The notes: generated by a model not told the origin, from the sequence alone. 18,847 bases of DNA from Verrucomicrobiota bacterium (GCA_003219675.1 QHPW01000127.1:1-18847), one strand, 5' to 3'; positions 1-7,147 are shown, counted from the stretch's first letter. Translations and numbers: made by a program.

Positions 1-144
1 ATCAAAGGTTGCCAGCGGCGCCTCTTGAATGGTTTTGTAATCCGCGTCGGGGGCAACCGGATCCACGGTCACGGCCGCCGCGTCTCCGGCAACAGCACGG
101 CGCTTGCGTCCCTGCACGCCAAGACCGATTACCGCGATTCTCAT
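1..144 (-). CDS. Gfo/Idh/MocA-family oxidoreductase, N-terminal fragment (cut by window edge)
   Basis: The first 48 codons read MRIAVIGLGVQGRKRRAV and onward, an N-terminal beta strand followed by G-x-G-x-x-G (residues 7-12), the Rossmann dinucleotide-binding start of Gfo/Idh/MocA sugar dehydrogenases. The frame is open to base 1, so the catalytic C-terminal domain lies outside the window. The ATG (144-142) overlaps the TGA of the upstream nucleotidyltransferase-kinase gene by four bases (ATGA), so it is probably translationally coupled to it and belongs to the same sugar operon. Family members oxidise, reduce or epimerise sugars and nucleotide sugars with NAD(P); the substrate cannot be read from this fragment. 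Other NAD-binding proteins start in the same way, so the family call rests mainly on the look of the N-terminus and on context. Confidence 0.7.
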   Translation of the reverse strand, partial: MRIAVIGLGVQGRKRRAVAGDAAAVTVDPVAPDADYKTIQEAPLATFD

Positions 145-1694
145 TCGAAGCGCGCGCGCTTCTCCAGCGCGTTCAGTTTCTTTAAGACCTCTTCGGGCGC
201 GACGGGAGTATTGCCGTCATGTTCACACGAGACCGCCGCCGCAAGCGAGCCGAGAATGGACGCGATGACGCTGGATTTTGCGGCAATCAGGGAAAGCGTG
301 GCATACGCCAGCAGCGCATCCCCGGCCCCCACGGCGTCCACCACCTTGTCCGCAAAACTGTCCACCACCACGAAGGAGTCCAGCGATTCATGGTTGCTGT
401 TGCGGCAGGTGAGTACACCGCGCTCGCCGAGCTTGAGAATAAGCGTCTTGCACTCGGCGGCGTCATACAGCGCAGATGCCAGGGGACGGATGCCGGAATC
501 CTGGTCCGCGAGCGCAAAGCGCGCCTCGCGTTCGTTTGGCGCAATTAAATCGAAACCCTGGAATTCAAGAATGTTTCCCCACCGGTTCCCAACCTGGCTG
601 TCCGCCACGCGCAGCGCGCCCGCCGGCGCCGCGGCCGTCAATAGCGGGATCGTCTGGCGGTTGAAAATGCCATGGCGAAAATCACTGAAGATCACCGCGT
701 CCGCCGGGTGAGCCGCGACCGAGGATTTCAACCGGTCAAGAGTTTTCCCGGTGATCGGGCGGTTGTCCACCTTGCCCACTTTCAGCATCCGATAGCCATT
801 GGTGATGAACGCGTTTTTTTGCGTGGTCACTCGCGTCGGATCAATGACCGCGTCGCATTGAATGCCGACCGCTTTGAGATCGTTCAGGACAAAATCTTTC
901 AGCGCGTCGTCTCCCAGGACCGTTGAAAACACGACCTCGGCGCCGGCCTTGCGCATGTGTTTGGCGACCACGGCTGCGCCGCCGGGATAATCCACCTGCC
1001 GCTCGAACTTGACGCTGAACATCGGCGTTTTGGCCGTGCCGCCGATCAAAGTGCAATAGGTGTAGGAATCGACGATGGTATCTCCGATGACATGGACCCG
1101 GACGCCTTGCGTCTTCCCAAGCGAGGCGCGCAGATCGTCAAACGAAAGCCCTTCGGAATGGAGCAAGGCCAGCAACTTGTCCACCGCCAGGTTCGGCGGC
1201 GTCGTCTCAATCAGCGCGGAGGAGGACATGACCAGATCGCCGGGGGTGAAAATGATCTGGCCGCCGTAGCTTTCCAGCGCCTCGATCTCTTCGCGCGTCC
1301 TGGGATGCACGCCGTCCGCGGAGTATTCGTAACCCTTGGCGAAGAAATCGGGCTGAAGGAATTTGATGTTGTCGATCGGAGTTGGGTTCTCATCCACCAC
1401 GACGTAATCCACGACTTCGAGCGCGGCCAGGTTCATCGCCCTTAATTCCTGAGGCACAAAAGGCCTGAAGTTGGCCTTGTTGATGTGAGAATCGGACGTG
1501 AGACTCGCCACCAGAACATCCGCCTTGCTTTTGGCATACATGAGATGGCGGATGTGTCCTGGATGCACCAGATCGAACGTGCCGTGGCACATGATGACAT
1601 TTTTCTGCCGCGGGCGTGAGCCGATGGCCGCCCGCAATTCCTCGCGGGTTTTGATCTTTCGCCGGAAATCGTTCTGTGTTGAGCCGGGCATCAT
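141..1694 (-). CDS. Bifunctional nucleotidyltransferase / PfkB-type sugar kinase, HldE-like with swapped domain order
   Basis: A 517-residue two-domain protein. Residues about 30-165 are a cytidylyltransferase-like nucleotidyltransferase, with GTFD at 38-41 and the HxGH nucleotide motif HPGH at 44-47. Residues about 195-510 are a PfkB/ribokinase-fold kinase, with the N-terminal signature PGGAA (237-241), NERE (387-390) and the catalytic-base motif GAGD (456-459). E. coli HldE carries the same two activities, phosphorylating D-glycero-D-manno-heptose 7-phosphate at C1 and then adding AMP, but with the kinase first. Here the transferase comes first. With gmhA- and gmhB-like genes upstream, this protein most likely makes a nucleotide-heptose; whether the nucleotide is ADP, CDP or GDP is not evident. 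Its ATG overlaps the preceding epimerase stop (ATGA), and its own TGA overlaps the next gene. No defect seen. Confidence 0.87.
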   Translation of the reverse strand: MMPGSTQNDFRRKIKTREELRAAIGSRPRQKNVIMCHGTFDLVHPGHIRHLMYAKSKADVLVASLTSDSHINKANFRPFVPQELRAMNLAALEVVDYVVVDENPTPIDNIKFLQPDFFAKGYEYSADGVHPRTREEIEALESYGGQIIFTPGDLVMSSSALIETTPPNLAVDKLLALLHSEGLSFDDLRASLGKTQGVRVHVIGDTIVDSYTYCTLIGGTAKTPMFSVKFERQVDYPGGAAVVAKHMRKAGAEVVFSTVLGDDALKDFVLNDLKAVGIQCDAVIDPTRVTTQKNAFITNGYRMLKVGKVDNRPITGKTLDRLKSSVAAHPADAVIFSDFRHGIFNRQTIPLLTAAAPAGALRVADSQVGNRWGNILEFQGFDLIAPNEREARFALADQDSGIRPLASALYDAAECKTLILKLGERGVLTCRNSNHESLDSFVVVDSFADKVVDAVGAGDALLAYATLSLIAAKSSVIASILGSLAAAVSCEHDGNTPVAPEEVLKKLNALEKRARFE

Positions 1695-2698
1695 GTTTCT
1701 TTTCCCGCCAGGAAGGCAAACCAGTTCCGGGTCGCCGCCTCGATGGAGGCCGGGTTCCAGACCGGCGCCTGTCGCCAGTACTCGATGTTTTTTAGCATGG
1801 TTGCGACTCCTTCTTCAAATGAAACGCGCGGGCCCCAACCCAGCTCACGCTGGATTTTGGAAATGTCCGCCCAGGTGCAATCCGGTTCGCCGGGCCGCCT
1901 GGGCAAATGCACCACCTCGCCTCCCAGCAATTCGACCAGGCGATTGACCGACTGCGGATTTCCGGCGCCCAGGTTGTAAATTTCGCGCACTCGATCCGTC
2001 TGCGCCGCCAGATGGAAGGCCCGGGCCACGTCGGTGACATAAACGAAATCGCGCCGCTGGGTTCCGTCCCCGACGACCGTGAACGGTTTACCGGCGAGTT
2101 TCTGCGCCAGAAACACGCCGAACACCGCGCCGTAAGCTCCGGAGGTCCGGGACCGGATGCCGTAAGCGTTGAAGATGCGGATCGAGTTGACCGGGAGTTT
2201 ATAGACCTGCCCCCAGTGCAGAACCGCTTCTTCGCCCATGTATTTGCTCAAGGCGTACGGGTACTCCGGGTGGATGGGCGCGGTTTCAGTCGTGGGAATT
2301 TCTCCGGCCAGACCATAACAGGACGAGGAGGCCGCATAAACCAGCCTGCGGACTTTGGCGTGGCGGGCGGCTTCCAATACCTTGATGGTGCCCATGACGT
2401 TGGCGGAAAGATAATCCACCGGCCGGTCCACCGAAGGGACAATGTCGCCAATGCCGGCAAAGTGAAATACGAAGTCTGCGCCCTGGAAAAGCGGATCGCC
2501 CGCCGCCAGGTCTCCAATGTCGCGGATTTCCACCCGAAGGTTCTGGTCCTGCTTGCGGTGCTCCAGATTCTGCAAACGGCCGCCGGCCAGATTGTCGATC
2601 ACATGAACCCGCAAACCCTGGTCCAGGAGCAAATCAACCATGTGACTGCCGATAAATCCCGCGCCTCCGGTGACCACGGCCAGCTTGCGATTACTCAT
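1691..2698 (-). CDS. NAD-dependent nucleotide-sugar epimerase/dehydratase (extended SDR)
   Basis: A 335-residue extended short-chain dehydrogenase. It opens with beta1 and the NAD-binding GxxGxxG motif (residues 11-17, GGAGFIG), has an SSS segment at 124-126 and the catalytic Y148-x3-K152 pair (PYALSK). Length and layout fit GalE/RmlB/WbpP-type enzymes acting on nucleotide-linked sugars through a 4-keto intermediate. The specific reaction (C4 epimerisation, 4,6-dehydration or heptose C6 epimerisation as in HldD) cannot be assigned from these motifs. Its ATG overlaps the stop of the second SDR gene by four bases, and its stop overlaps the start of the nucleotidyltransferase-kinase gene. I infer that it modifies the sugar after nucleotide activation. 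The family is certain, the substrate unknown. Confidence 0.88.
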   Translation of the reverse strand: MSNRKLAVVTGGAGFIGSHMVDLLLDQGLRVHVIDNLAGGRLQNLEHRKQDQNLRVEIRDIGDLAAGDPLFQGADFVFHFAGIGDIVPSVDRPVDYLSANVMGTIKVLEAARHAKVRRLVYAASSSCYGLAGEIPTTETAPIHPEYPYALSKYMGEEAVLHWGQVYKLPVNSIRIFNAYGIRSRTSGAYGAVFGVFLAQKLAGKPFTVVGDGTQRRDFVYVTDVARAFHLAAQTDRVREIYNLGAGNPQSVNRLVELLGGEVVHLPRRPGEPDCTWADISKIQRELGWGPRVSFEEGVATMLKNIEYWRQAPVWNPASIEAATRNWFAFLAGKET

Positions 2699-3696
2699 TT
2701 GAGGCCGAGTTTTTTTACCGCCTTGACGTTAATGAACTGCTCGTCGGCAAGGGTGTTGCCGGGGAACTTTCCGGCTTTGAACGCGCGGCATAAGTCGCGC
2801 ACGGCGTCCTGAATATTCCGCTTTGGAAACCACCCCAGCCGGATGCCGATTTTTTTGGACGACACATGATACGAACGCGGATCATTCGTCGAGGTTTTCT
2901 CAATTTTTATCGGTTTCTTTTCCGGCATTTCCTCTTCGACAACCTCCCGAACAATATTCGCCAGCTCGGACACGGTCTGGTTCTGGTAGGCGGCATTGAA
3001 CGTCTCGCCGGCGATCAGGTCTGTCGGCGTGCTCAACAGTTGGACGTACAGTTCGCAAATATTGTCGATGTGAATGTTGGGCCGCTTTTGGTCCCCGCCG
3101 AAGACAGTAATGAGGCCCTTGTTGACCGCGTGATTGGTCAGGATATTGACCGTGAGGTCGAAGCGCATCCGCGGGGAATAACCGCACACCGTCGCGGGGC
3201 GTATGACGACCGTGGTGAACTCAGGGGATTGGTAGCGCCGCAACAGGGGTTCACAGAGGCCCTTGTATTTGTTGTAATCGGTCAGCGGCACCAAGGGATG
3301 GTCCTCGGTCACGTCCGGCGCATCACTGACTCCATAGACGGAGCTGCTGGAGACGTAGAGGAAGCGTTCCACGCCCGCCGCCTTGCTGGCTTTTACCATC
3401 GGCTCGAAACACTCGTAGTTGATCGTGCGGCTCAACGAAGGGTCGAGGTCGAAACTGGGGTCGTTGGAAATGCAGGCCATGTGAATGACCTCATTCACGC
3501 CCTTCAGGCTCCGGGCGTATAGCTTGACGTCCCGGATGTCGCCGGTAACAACCTGCAAATCCGGATGCCTGGGCAATCCGGCAGATCCAAACAACATCAG
3601 GTCATACACCACAACCTGATAGCCCGCCTGGAGCAGCTTGGGCACAAGCACGCAACCTTTGTATCCGGCGCCGCCAGTGACTAATACTTTCTTCAT
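2695..3696 (-). CDS. NAD-dependent epimerase/dehydratase (extended SDR), second paralogue
   Basis: A 333-residue extended SDR distinct from its neighbour. The NAD motif is GGAGYKG (residues 8-14), with Tyr-Lys where most family members have Phe-Ile. An SSSS run lies at 116-119 and the catalytic Y141-x3-K145 pair at DYNKYK. The ATG lies 20 bases after the transaldolase stop in a pyrimidine-rich spacer without a Shine-Dalgarno match, so initiation may depend on coupling. The stop overlaps the next gene's ATG (ATGA). Two SDRs in tandem suggest two successive changes to one nucleotide sugar, for example dehydration then epimerisation or reduction, but this is inference; the substrate is not readable from sequence. 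Confidence 0.87.
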   Translation of the reverse strand: MKKVLVTGGAGYKGCVLVPKLLQAGYQVVVYDLMLFGSAGLPRHPDLQVVTGDIRDVKLYARSLKGVNEVIHMACISNDPSFDLDPSLSRTINYECFEPMVKASKAAGVERFLYVSSSSVYGVSDAPDVTEDHPLVPLTDYNKYKGLCEPLLRRYQSPEFTTVVIRPATVCGYSPRMRFDLTVNILTNHAVNKGLITVFGGDQKRPNIHIDNICELYVQLLSTPTDLIAGETFNAAYQNQTVSELANIVREVVEEEMPEKKPIKIEKTSTNDPRSYHVSSKKIGIRLGWFPKRNIQDAVRDLCRAFKAGKFPGNTLADEQFINVKAVKKLGLK

Positions 3697-3716
3697 CAGA
3701 GTAGAGCGGAGAGGGT

Positions 3717-4457
3717 TTATTTCGTTTCAATCCGAAAACCGGCGCTCAGGGCGTCCTGATAAAACATCTTCACCGTGTCGAGCGAATACTCGCCAAGGTC
3801 CTTCCCCACCAGCGAGAGCTTGTTCAAAATGTCGTGCGTGACGGTGATGACCTGGCAGCCGACGGCGTCGGCGTGGAAGATATTCAGCAGTTCCCTTGGG
3901 CTGGCCCAAATCAGCTCCGCCTTCGGATTCCCTTTGAGCAACCGGACCGCTTCCGCCATCAAGGGAACAGGATCCCGTCCAGTGTCTGCGATTCGGCCTG
4001 CGAACACTGAAATGTAGCTGCGCGTTTTGGGCGACAAACAACGCAGAACCTCTTTGACCTGTTCATTGGTCAACAGGGCGGTAATGTTCAATTGCACCCC
4101 GGCTCGAGCCAGTCGCTGGATCAGCTCGCCGGCGAATTCGCGACGCGTGTTGGTGACGGGTATCTTGACGTAAACGTTCCCGCCCCAGGAAGCAATCTCC
4201 AGCGCCTGTCTTTCCATTTCATCAAACTCGTCGGAGAACACTTCAAGGGAGACCGGGCGGTCGCCGATAATCTCAAGGACCTCTCGGGCGAAAGCGTGAT
4301 AGTCCCGAATGCCGGCTTTGCGCATCAGGGTCGGATTGGTGGTGAAGCCCTTGATCAGGGGATTGCGGCTGAGGTTGGAAATCCCCTTCAGATCCGCGCC
4401 ATCGGCGAAGATCTTCACGTTCAGTTCACTCATTGCCTTCATGGAACATCCAATCAA
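3717..4457 (-). CDS. Transaldolase-family protein
   Basis: A 246-residue TIM-barrel aldolase of the transaldolase / fructose-6-phosphate aldolase group. Motifs, in order: KIFADGAD (Asp of the active site), GFTTNPTLM (residues 37-45), SLEV (70-73), the Schiff-base lysine in VYVKIPVTN (K98), LNITALLT, and SVFAGRIADTGRD. All the usual catalytic elements look present. True transaldolase (about 310 residues or more in E. coli) moves a dihydroxyacetone unit between sugar phosphates and can yield sedoheptulose 7-phosphate, the substrate of GmhA. Its place directly after gmhB suggests that it feeds or tunes the heptose pathway (inference). Three in-frame ATGs (4457, 4442, 4433) could serve as start; the third begins MSELNVKIF, where homologues usually start, and has AAGG just upstream. 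It begins 17 bases after the gmhB stop. Confidence 0.85.
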   Translation of the reverse strand: MIGCSMKAMSELNVKIFADGADLKGISNLSRNPLIKGFTTNPTLMRKAGIRDYHAFAREVLEIIGDRPVSLEVFSDEFDEMERQALEIASWGGNVYVKIPVTNTRREFAGELIQRLARAGVQLNITALLTNEQVKEVLRCLSPKTRSYISVFAGRIADTGRDPVPLMAEAVRLLKGNPKAELIWASPRELLNIFHADAVGCQVITVTHDILNKLSLVGKDLGEYSLDTVKMFYQDALSAGFRIETK

Positions 4458-4474
4458 TCAGGTTCAAGCCGGTT

Positions 4475-4999
4475 TCAACTCTGCAGGATAATCTTCGCCG
4501 CTTCGGGAAGTGAAGTCACTACAAAATCGGGCGGATCCTTCTGCCTTTCAGCGTAGCCGTAATCCACAAAAATAGTTTTGCACCCGGCTGCCTTGCCGGC
4601 GGAAACATCGCGCCAGCGGTCTCCCACCATGAACGAATGCTCCAGATCGATCGACCATTCGCGGGCCGCCTCCAGCAGCATGCCCGGTCTGGGCTTGCGA
4701 CAGGCGCAATCATCCTCATCCACATGGCAGCAAACCTTGATGTCGTCGATCGGCAACAGGGCCCGCAACTTTTGATGGATCCGCGCCAGCACCTCGCGGC
4801 GGACAACCCCGGCGGCGACGTCCGGCTGGTTGGTCACCACAATCAAAAGAAACCCTGCGTTCCGCAGGCGCGCGAGCGCTTCCGCCACACCGGGCAGCAG
4901 CTGGAAGTCTTCCAACGACCTGGGAGCGTAAGGCCGGCCTTCCCGCACCGTTGACCGGTTGAGACCGCCGTCCCGGTCGAGGAAGACCGCGCGTTTCAT
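4475..4999 (-). CDS. gmhB: D-glycero-D-manno-heptose-1,7-bisphosphate 7-phosphatase (HAD-IIIA)
   Basis: A 174-residue HAD phosphatase of the GmhB/HisB-N type. Motif I is FLDRDGG (nucleophile D8, acid/base D10), motif II TNQ (56-58), the motif III lysine is K102, and motif IV is GDRWRD (126-131). A zinc site C90-x-H92-x5-C98-x-C100 is typical of GmhB, with a short loop. GmhB removes the C7 phosphate of heptose 1,7-bisphosphate. The position after motif I is Gly, where many relatives have Thr or Val. I chose the ATG at 4999 because it begins MKRAVFLDRDG. An upstream GTG (5038) would add 13 residues encoded by a repeat and is unlikely. This ATG sits in a 14-bp direct repeat left by a repeat insertion; see 4988-5144. 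Confidence 0.88.
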   Translation of the reverse strand: MKRAVFLDRDGGLNRSTVREGRPYAPRSLEDFQLLPGVAEALARLRNAGFLLIVVTNQPDVAAGVVRREVLARIHQKLRALLPIDDIKVCCHVDEDDCACRKPRPGMLLEAAREWSIDLEHSFMVGDRWRDVSAGKAAGCKTIFVDYGYAERQKDPPDFVVTSLPEAAKIILQS

Positions 5000-5142
5000 A
5001 CCGGCGCGTCCCGACACTGCCCCCGACTCGACTGGCACCCGGAGCGCCGATCTCCGATCCGGCGCGTTTGGGGGTGCTTTTGAATACCTGCCGGGTCGGA
5101 GACCGGCGCTCCGGCGGCAGTGTCAAGATGCGCGCGTTTCAT
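4996..5142 (-). other. 48-codon mini-ORF across the inserted repeat, ending in ATGA with gmhB
   Basis: Starting at the upstream duplicate ATG (5142-5140), a frame of 48 codons (MKRAHLDTAAGAPV...) runs through the palindromic repeat. It ends at TGA 4998-4996, which overlaps the gmhB ATG at 4999. Its sequence is repeat-encoded and not expected to be a functional protein. It could act as a leader that carries ribosomes from gmhA to gmhB. There is no evidence for expression beyond the arrangement itself. Confidence 0.4.
5013..5124. repeat. Palindromic intergenic repeat, copy 1 (112 bp)
   Basis: The ends are inverted (GACACTGCC at 5013 and GGCAGTGTC to 5124). The inner arms GGAGCGCCGATCTCCGATCC and its near reverse complement (mismatches at two positions over 23 bp) can form a long stem. 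The element matches 5826-5936 almost base for base over its right half. It codes for no recognisable protein and looks like a REP/MITE-type non-autonomous repeat. Confidence 0.85.
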
Positions 5143-5148
5143 ACGGGG

Positions 5149-5760
5149 CTAACGTGCCGATTGATCCAGACCCTCCCACTTGTTGGCTTGCAGCATCACC
5201 CGCGGGTGGGAAACCAGGCAGTGCCAGATCACCGCTTGAAACGATTCCGCGTGGGGAGTGATGAATGCGGCTTCCACCGTCGGCACCACCAGCACCACAT
5301 CGCCCACCTTCCTGGTATAGCCCCCGTCGCGACCCACAATCCCGAGAATTCTTGTGCCCCGCTTCCTGGCTTCGTCGAGCGCGCGAACGATGTTGGGACT
5401 GACGTTTCTTTCGGCGTCGCCTCCGCCGACGGAAAAGACGAGAATGGCGTCGTTGGGTCCGGCGTTGCTGGTGCGCAACCAGGCATCGAAAACCGCGGGC
5501 CATCCCTCGTCGTTGGTGCGGGCGGTCAATTCGGCGACGTTGTCACACGGGCTGTAGGCTTCGATGCCGGCGAGCTTGCGAAAATCATTCACCGCGTGGC
5601 TGCAATTGGCCGCGCTGCCTCCCACGCCGATCAAAAACAGCCGGCCGCCGCGCCCACGCAGGCTCGCCAGCTCCTCCGCCATTTTCTCGATGAGTTCGTG
5701 GTCCAGCGCCGCGGCGATCTGCCGCACCTGGTCCAGATAAATCCGGGTGTGAGTCATCAT
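5149..5760 (-). CDS. gmhA: SIS-domain sugar-phosphate isomerase, GmhA-like (sedoheptulose-7-phosphate isomerase)
   Basis: A 203-residue single SIS domain. The phosphate-binding loop is GVGGSAAN (residues 45-52), with SVGGGD (110-115), VGRDGGYT (142-149) and PTVEAAFITPHAESF near the C-terminus. GmhA converts sedoheptulose 7-phosphate to heptose 7-phosphate using a zinc held, in E. coli, by His61, Glu65, Gln172 and His180 (from memory). The matching positions here are H55, D59, E172 and H180, so two ligands are conservatively changed. The gmhB neighbour supports the heptose call. ATG at 5760 (MMTHTRIYL) is preferred; an in-frame ATG at 5778 and a TTG at 5796 are alternatives. The stop TAG lies six bases before the likely original gmhB start. 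This looks like the first gene of the operon. Confidence 0.82.
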   Translation of the reverse strand: MMTHTRIYLDQVRQIAAALDHELIEKMAEELASLRGRGGRLFLIGVGGSAANCSHAVNDFRKLAGIEAYSPCDNVAELTARTNDEGWPAVFDAWLRTSNAGPNDAILVFSVGGGDAERNVSPNIVRALDEARKRGTRILGIVGRDGGYTRKVGDVVLVVPTVEAAFITPHAESFQAVIWHCLVSHPRVMLQANKWEGLDQSAR

Positions 5761-5825
5761 GGAACCGTTCTTTAGCATGGCCAACGGATTTTGCAAATAA
5801 CTCGGCGCTCAAAGCGGGCGCATCT

Positions 5826-5936
5826 GAACACTGCCACGACTCGACTCACCGCGGAGCGCCGATCTCCGACCCGGCGCGTTTCGGGGTGCTTTTGAATACC
5901 TGCCGGGTCGGAGACCGGCGCTCCGGGGGCAGTGTC
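5826..5936. repeat. Palindromic intergenic repeat, copy 2
   Basis: A direct second copy of the 5013-5124 element, in the same orientation, between lhgO and gmhA. It has the same inner stem (GGAGCGCCGATCTCCGACCC against GCCGGGTCGGAGACCGGCGC) and the same right end, GGCAGTGTCAAGA. The left end reads GAACACTGCC, with one change. No target-site duplication is obvious here. The lhgO stop lies about 11 bases outside the right end, so the hairpin could act as a terminator for lhgO. Confidence 0.85.
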
Positions 5937-5947
5937 AAGAAGCCCGA

Positions 5948-7147
5948 TCAAAACTCCATCGACGCCTGCCGGGCAATCTCTTCCCCGATCGCCAGCGAAG
6001 CCGTGGCGGCCGGGCTGGGGGCGTTCAGGACGTGCAAAGCGCGCCGGCGTTGGACCAGGCAAAAATCCTGGACCAATGCGCCGTCCGGCGACATGGCCTG
6101 AGCGCGCACCCCGGCGCCGCCGCGGGCCAGATCCTCTTCGCGAATCTCCGGCACGAGCCTTTTTAGCGATTCGCAGAAAAGCCTTTTGCTGAACGAGCGT
6201 TTCAGTTCCTCCCAGCACATTCGTTTGTGCCGAGCCAGAAAACGTCTCAGACCGGAAAAACCCAGGGCATCGCAAAGGTCGCGCAGGTTGACGTCCGATT
6301 TGCGATACCCTTCGCGAGCGAAAGCGAGGACGGCATTTGGCCCGGCCTCGATTCCGCCGCCAACCAGGCGCGTGAAATGGACGCCCAGAAAAGGAAATTG
6401 CGGGTCCGGCACCGGGTAAATCAGGTTGCGCACCAGAAACTGTCGCTCCGGCAGGATGCTGTAGTACTCGCCGCGGAACGGGACGATGCGGACCTCGCGC
6501 TTTTCTCCGGCCAGTTCGCCGAGACGGTCGGCGTGCAATCCGCCGCAGGTCACCAGGAACTCCGCTTCAAAATCGCCGGCGGTTGTCCGGGCCAGCCAGC
6601 CGGAGGCGGTGGGCTGCAACACCATGACTTTCGCCCGCGTGACCACTTGTCCACCCTGGGCCGCGATCTGTTGCTGCAGCGCGGAGCAGACTTTGGGATA
6701 ATCTGCGATGCCCTCCTGGGGCACGTGGAGCGCCGCCACGCCGCCGACGTGGGGCTCGATTTCCCGCATCTGTTCCGGGTTCAAAATCCTCAAACCCTGC
6801 AGCCCGTTCTGCTGGCCGCGCTCGTGCAAGGCGCGCAGCCGGGGCACCTCGCTTTCATCCGCTGCCACGACCAGTTTGCCGCAAACTTCATGCGGAACGC
6901 CGTGTTGACGGCAAAAGGCGATCATCTCCTGGATCCCGGACACCGCCAGCCGCGCTTTGGCGGAACCGGGCTGATAATAAAGCCCGCAATGCAACACGCC
7001 GCTGTTGTGACTGCTCTGGTGCTGTCCCACCGTTTTCTCCTTCTCCAAAACGGTGATTTGCGCGGCGGGCAAACGCCGTGCGAGTTTGAACGCCGTTGCC
7101 AGCCCCACGATGCCGGCCCCCACGATGATGATGCGCCGAGAGTTCAC
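5948..7147 (-). CDS. lhgO: L-2-hydroxyglutarate oxidase/dehydrogenase (FAD-dependent)
   Basis: A 399-residue FAD oxidoreductase of the DAO superfamily. IIIVGAGIVGLAT (residues 6-18) is the FAD-binding GxGxxG, followed by the ribose-binding E35. SSHNSGVLHCGLYY (45-58), FPFLGVHFT and the C-terminal NAPSPAATASLAIG are hallmarks of the LhgO/L2HGDH family as I know it. The enzyme oxidises L-2-hydroxyglutarate, a side product of central metabolism, to 2-oxoglutarate, usually passing electrons to the membrane quinone pool. I chose GTG at 7147 because FAD binding begins directly after it. An in-frame ATG at 7231 would add 28 mainly Arg/Ser/His residues lying partly in a repeat. It is separated from the heptose operon by a repeat and its job seems unrelated. 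Confidence 0.88.
   Translation of the reverse strand: MNSRRIIIVGAGIVGLATAFKLARRLPAAQITVLEKEKTVGQHQSSHNSGVLHCGLYYQPGSAKARLAVSGIQEMIAFCRQHGVPHEVCGKLVVAADESEVPRLRALHERGQQNGLQGLRILNPEQMREIEPHVGGVAALHVPQEGIADYPKVCSALQQQIAAQGGQVVTRAKVMVLQPTASGWLARTTAGDFEAEFLVTCGGLHADRLGELAGEKREVRIVPFRGEYYSILPERQFLVRNLIYPVPDPQFPFLGVHFTRLVGGGIEAGPNAVLAFAREGYRKSDVNLRDLCDALGFSGLRRFLARHKRMCWEELKRSFSKRLFCESLKRLVPEIREEDLARGGAGVRAQAMSPDGALVQDFCLVQRRRALHVLNAPSPAATASLAIGEEIARQASMEF

Larger units (their letters stand above)
4988..5144. repeat. 14-bp direct repeat flanking a repeat insertion at the gmhB start
   Basis: CGCGCGTTTCATAC occurs at 4988-5001 and again at 5131-5144, bracketing 129 bases that include the palindromic element 5013-5124. 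On the minus strand both copies read GTATGAAACGCGCG, that is ATG plus the codons K-R-A that begin GmhB. The upstream copy lies six bases after the gmhA-like stop, where the original gmhB start would be expected in an operon this tight. The simplest reading is insertion with target duplication. Confidence 0.75.

Noticed and set aside
1907..2812. A 301-codon plus-strand frame antisense to the two SDR genes
   Set aside because: It mirrors strongly conserved SDR codons on the other strand, has no family motif and crosses the junction of two real genes; GC-rich third positions keep such frames open.
5000..5038. Longer GmhB start at GTG 5038
   Set aside because: The 13 extra residues are encoded by the inserted repeat, and the family N-terminus begins at MKRAVFLDRDG.
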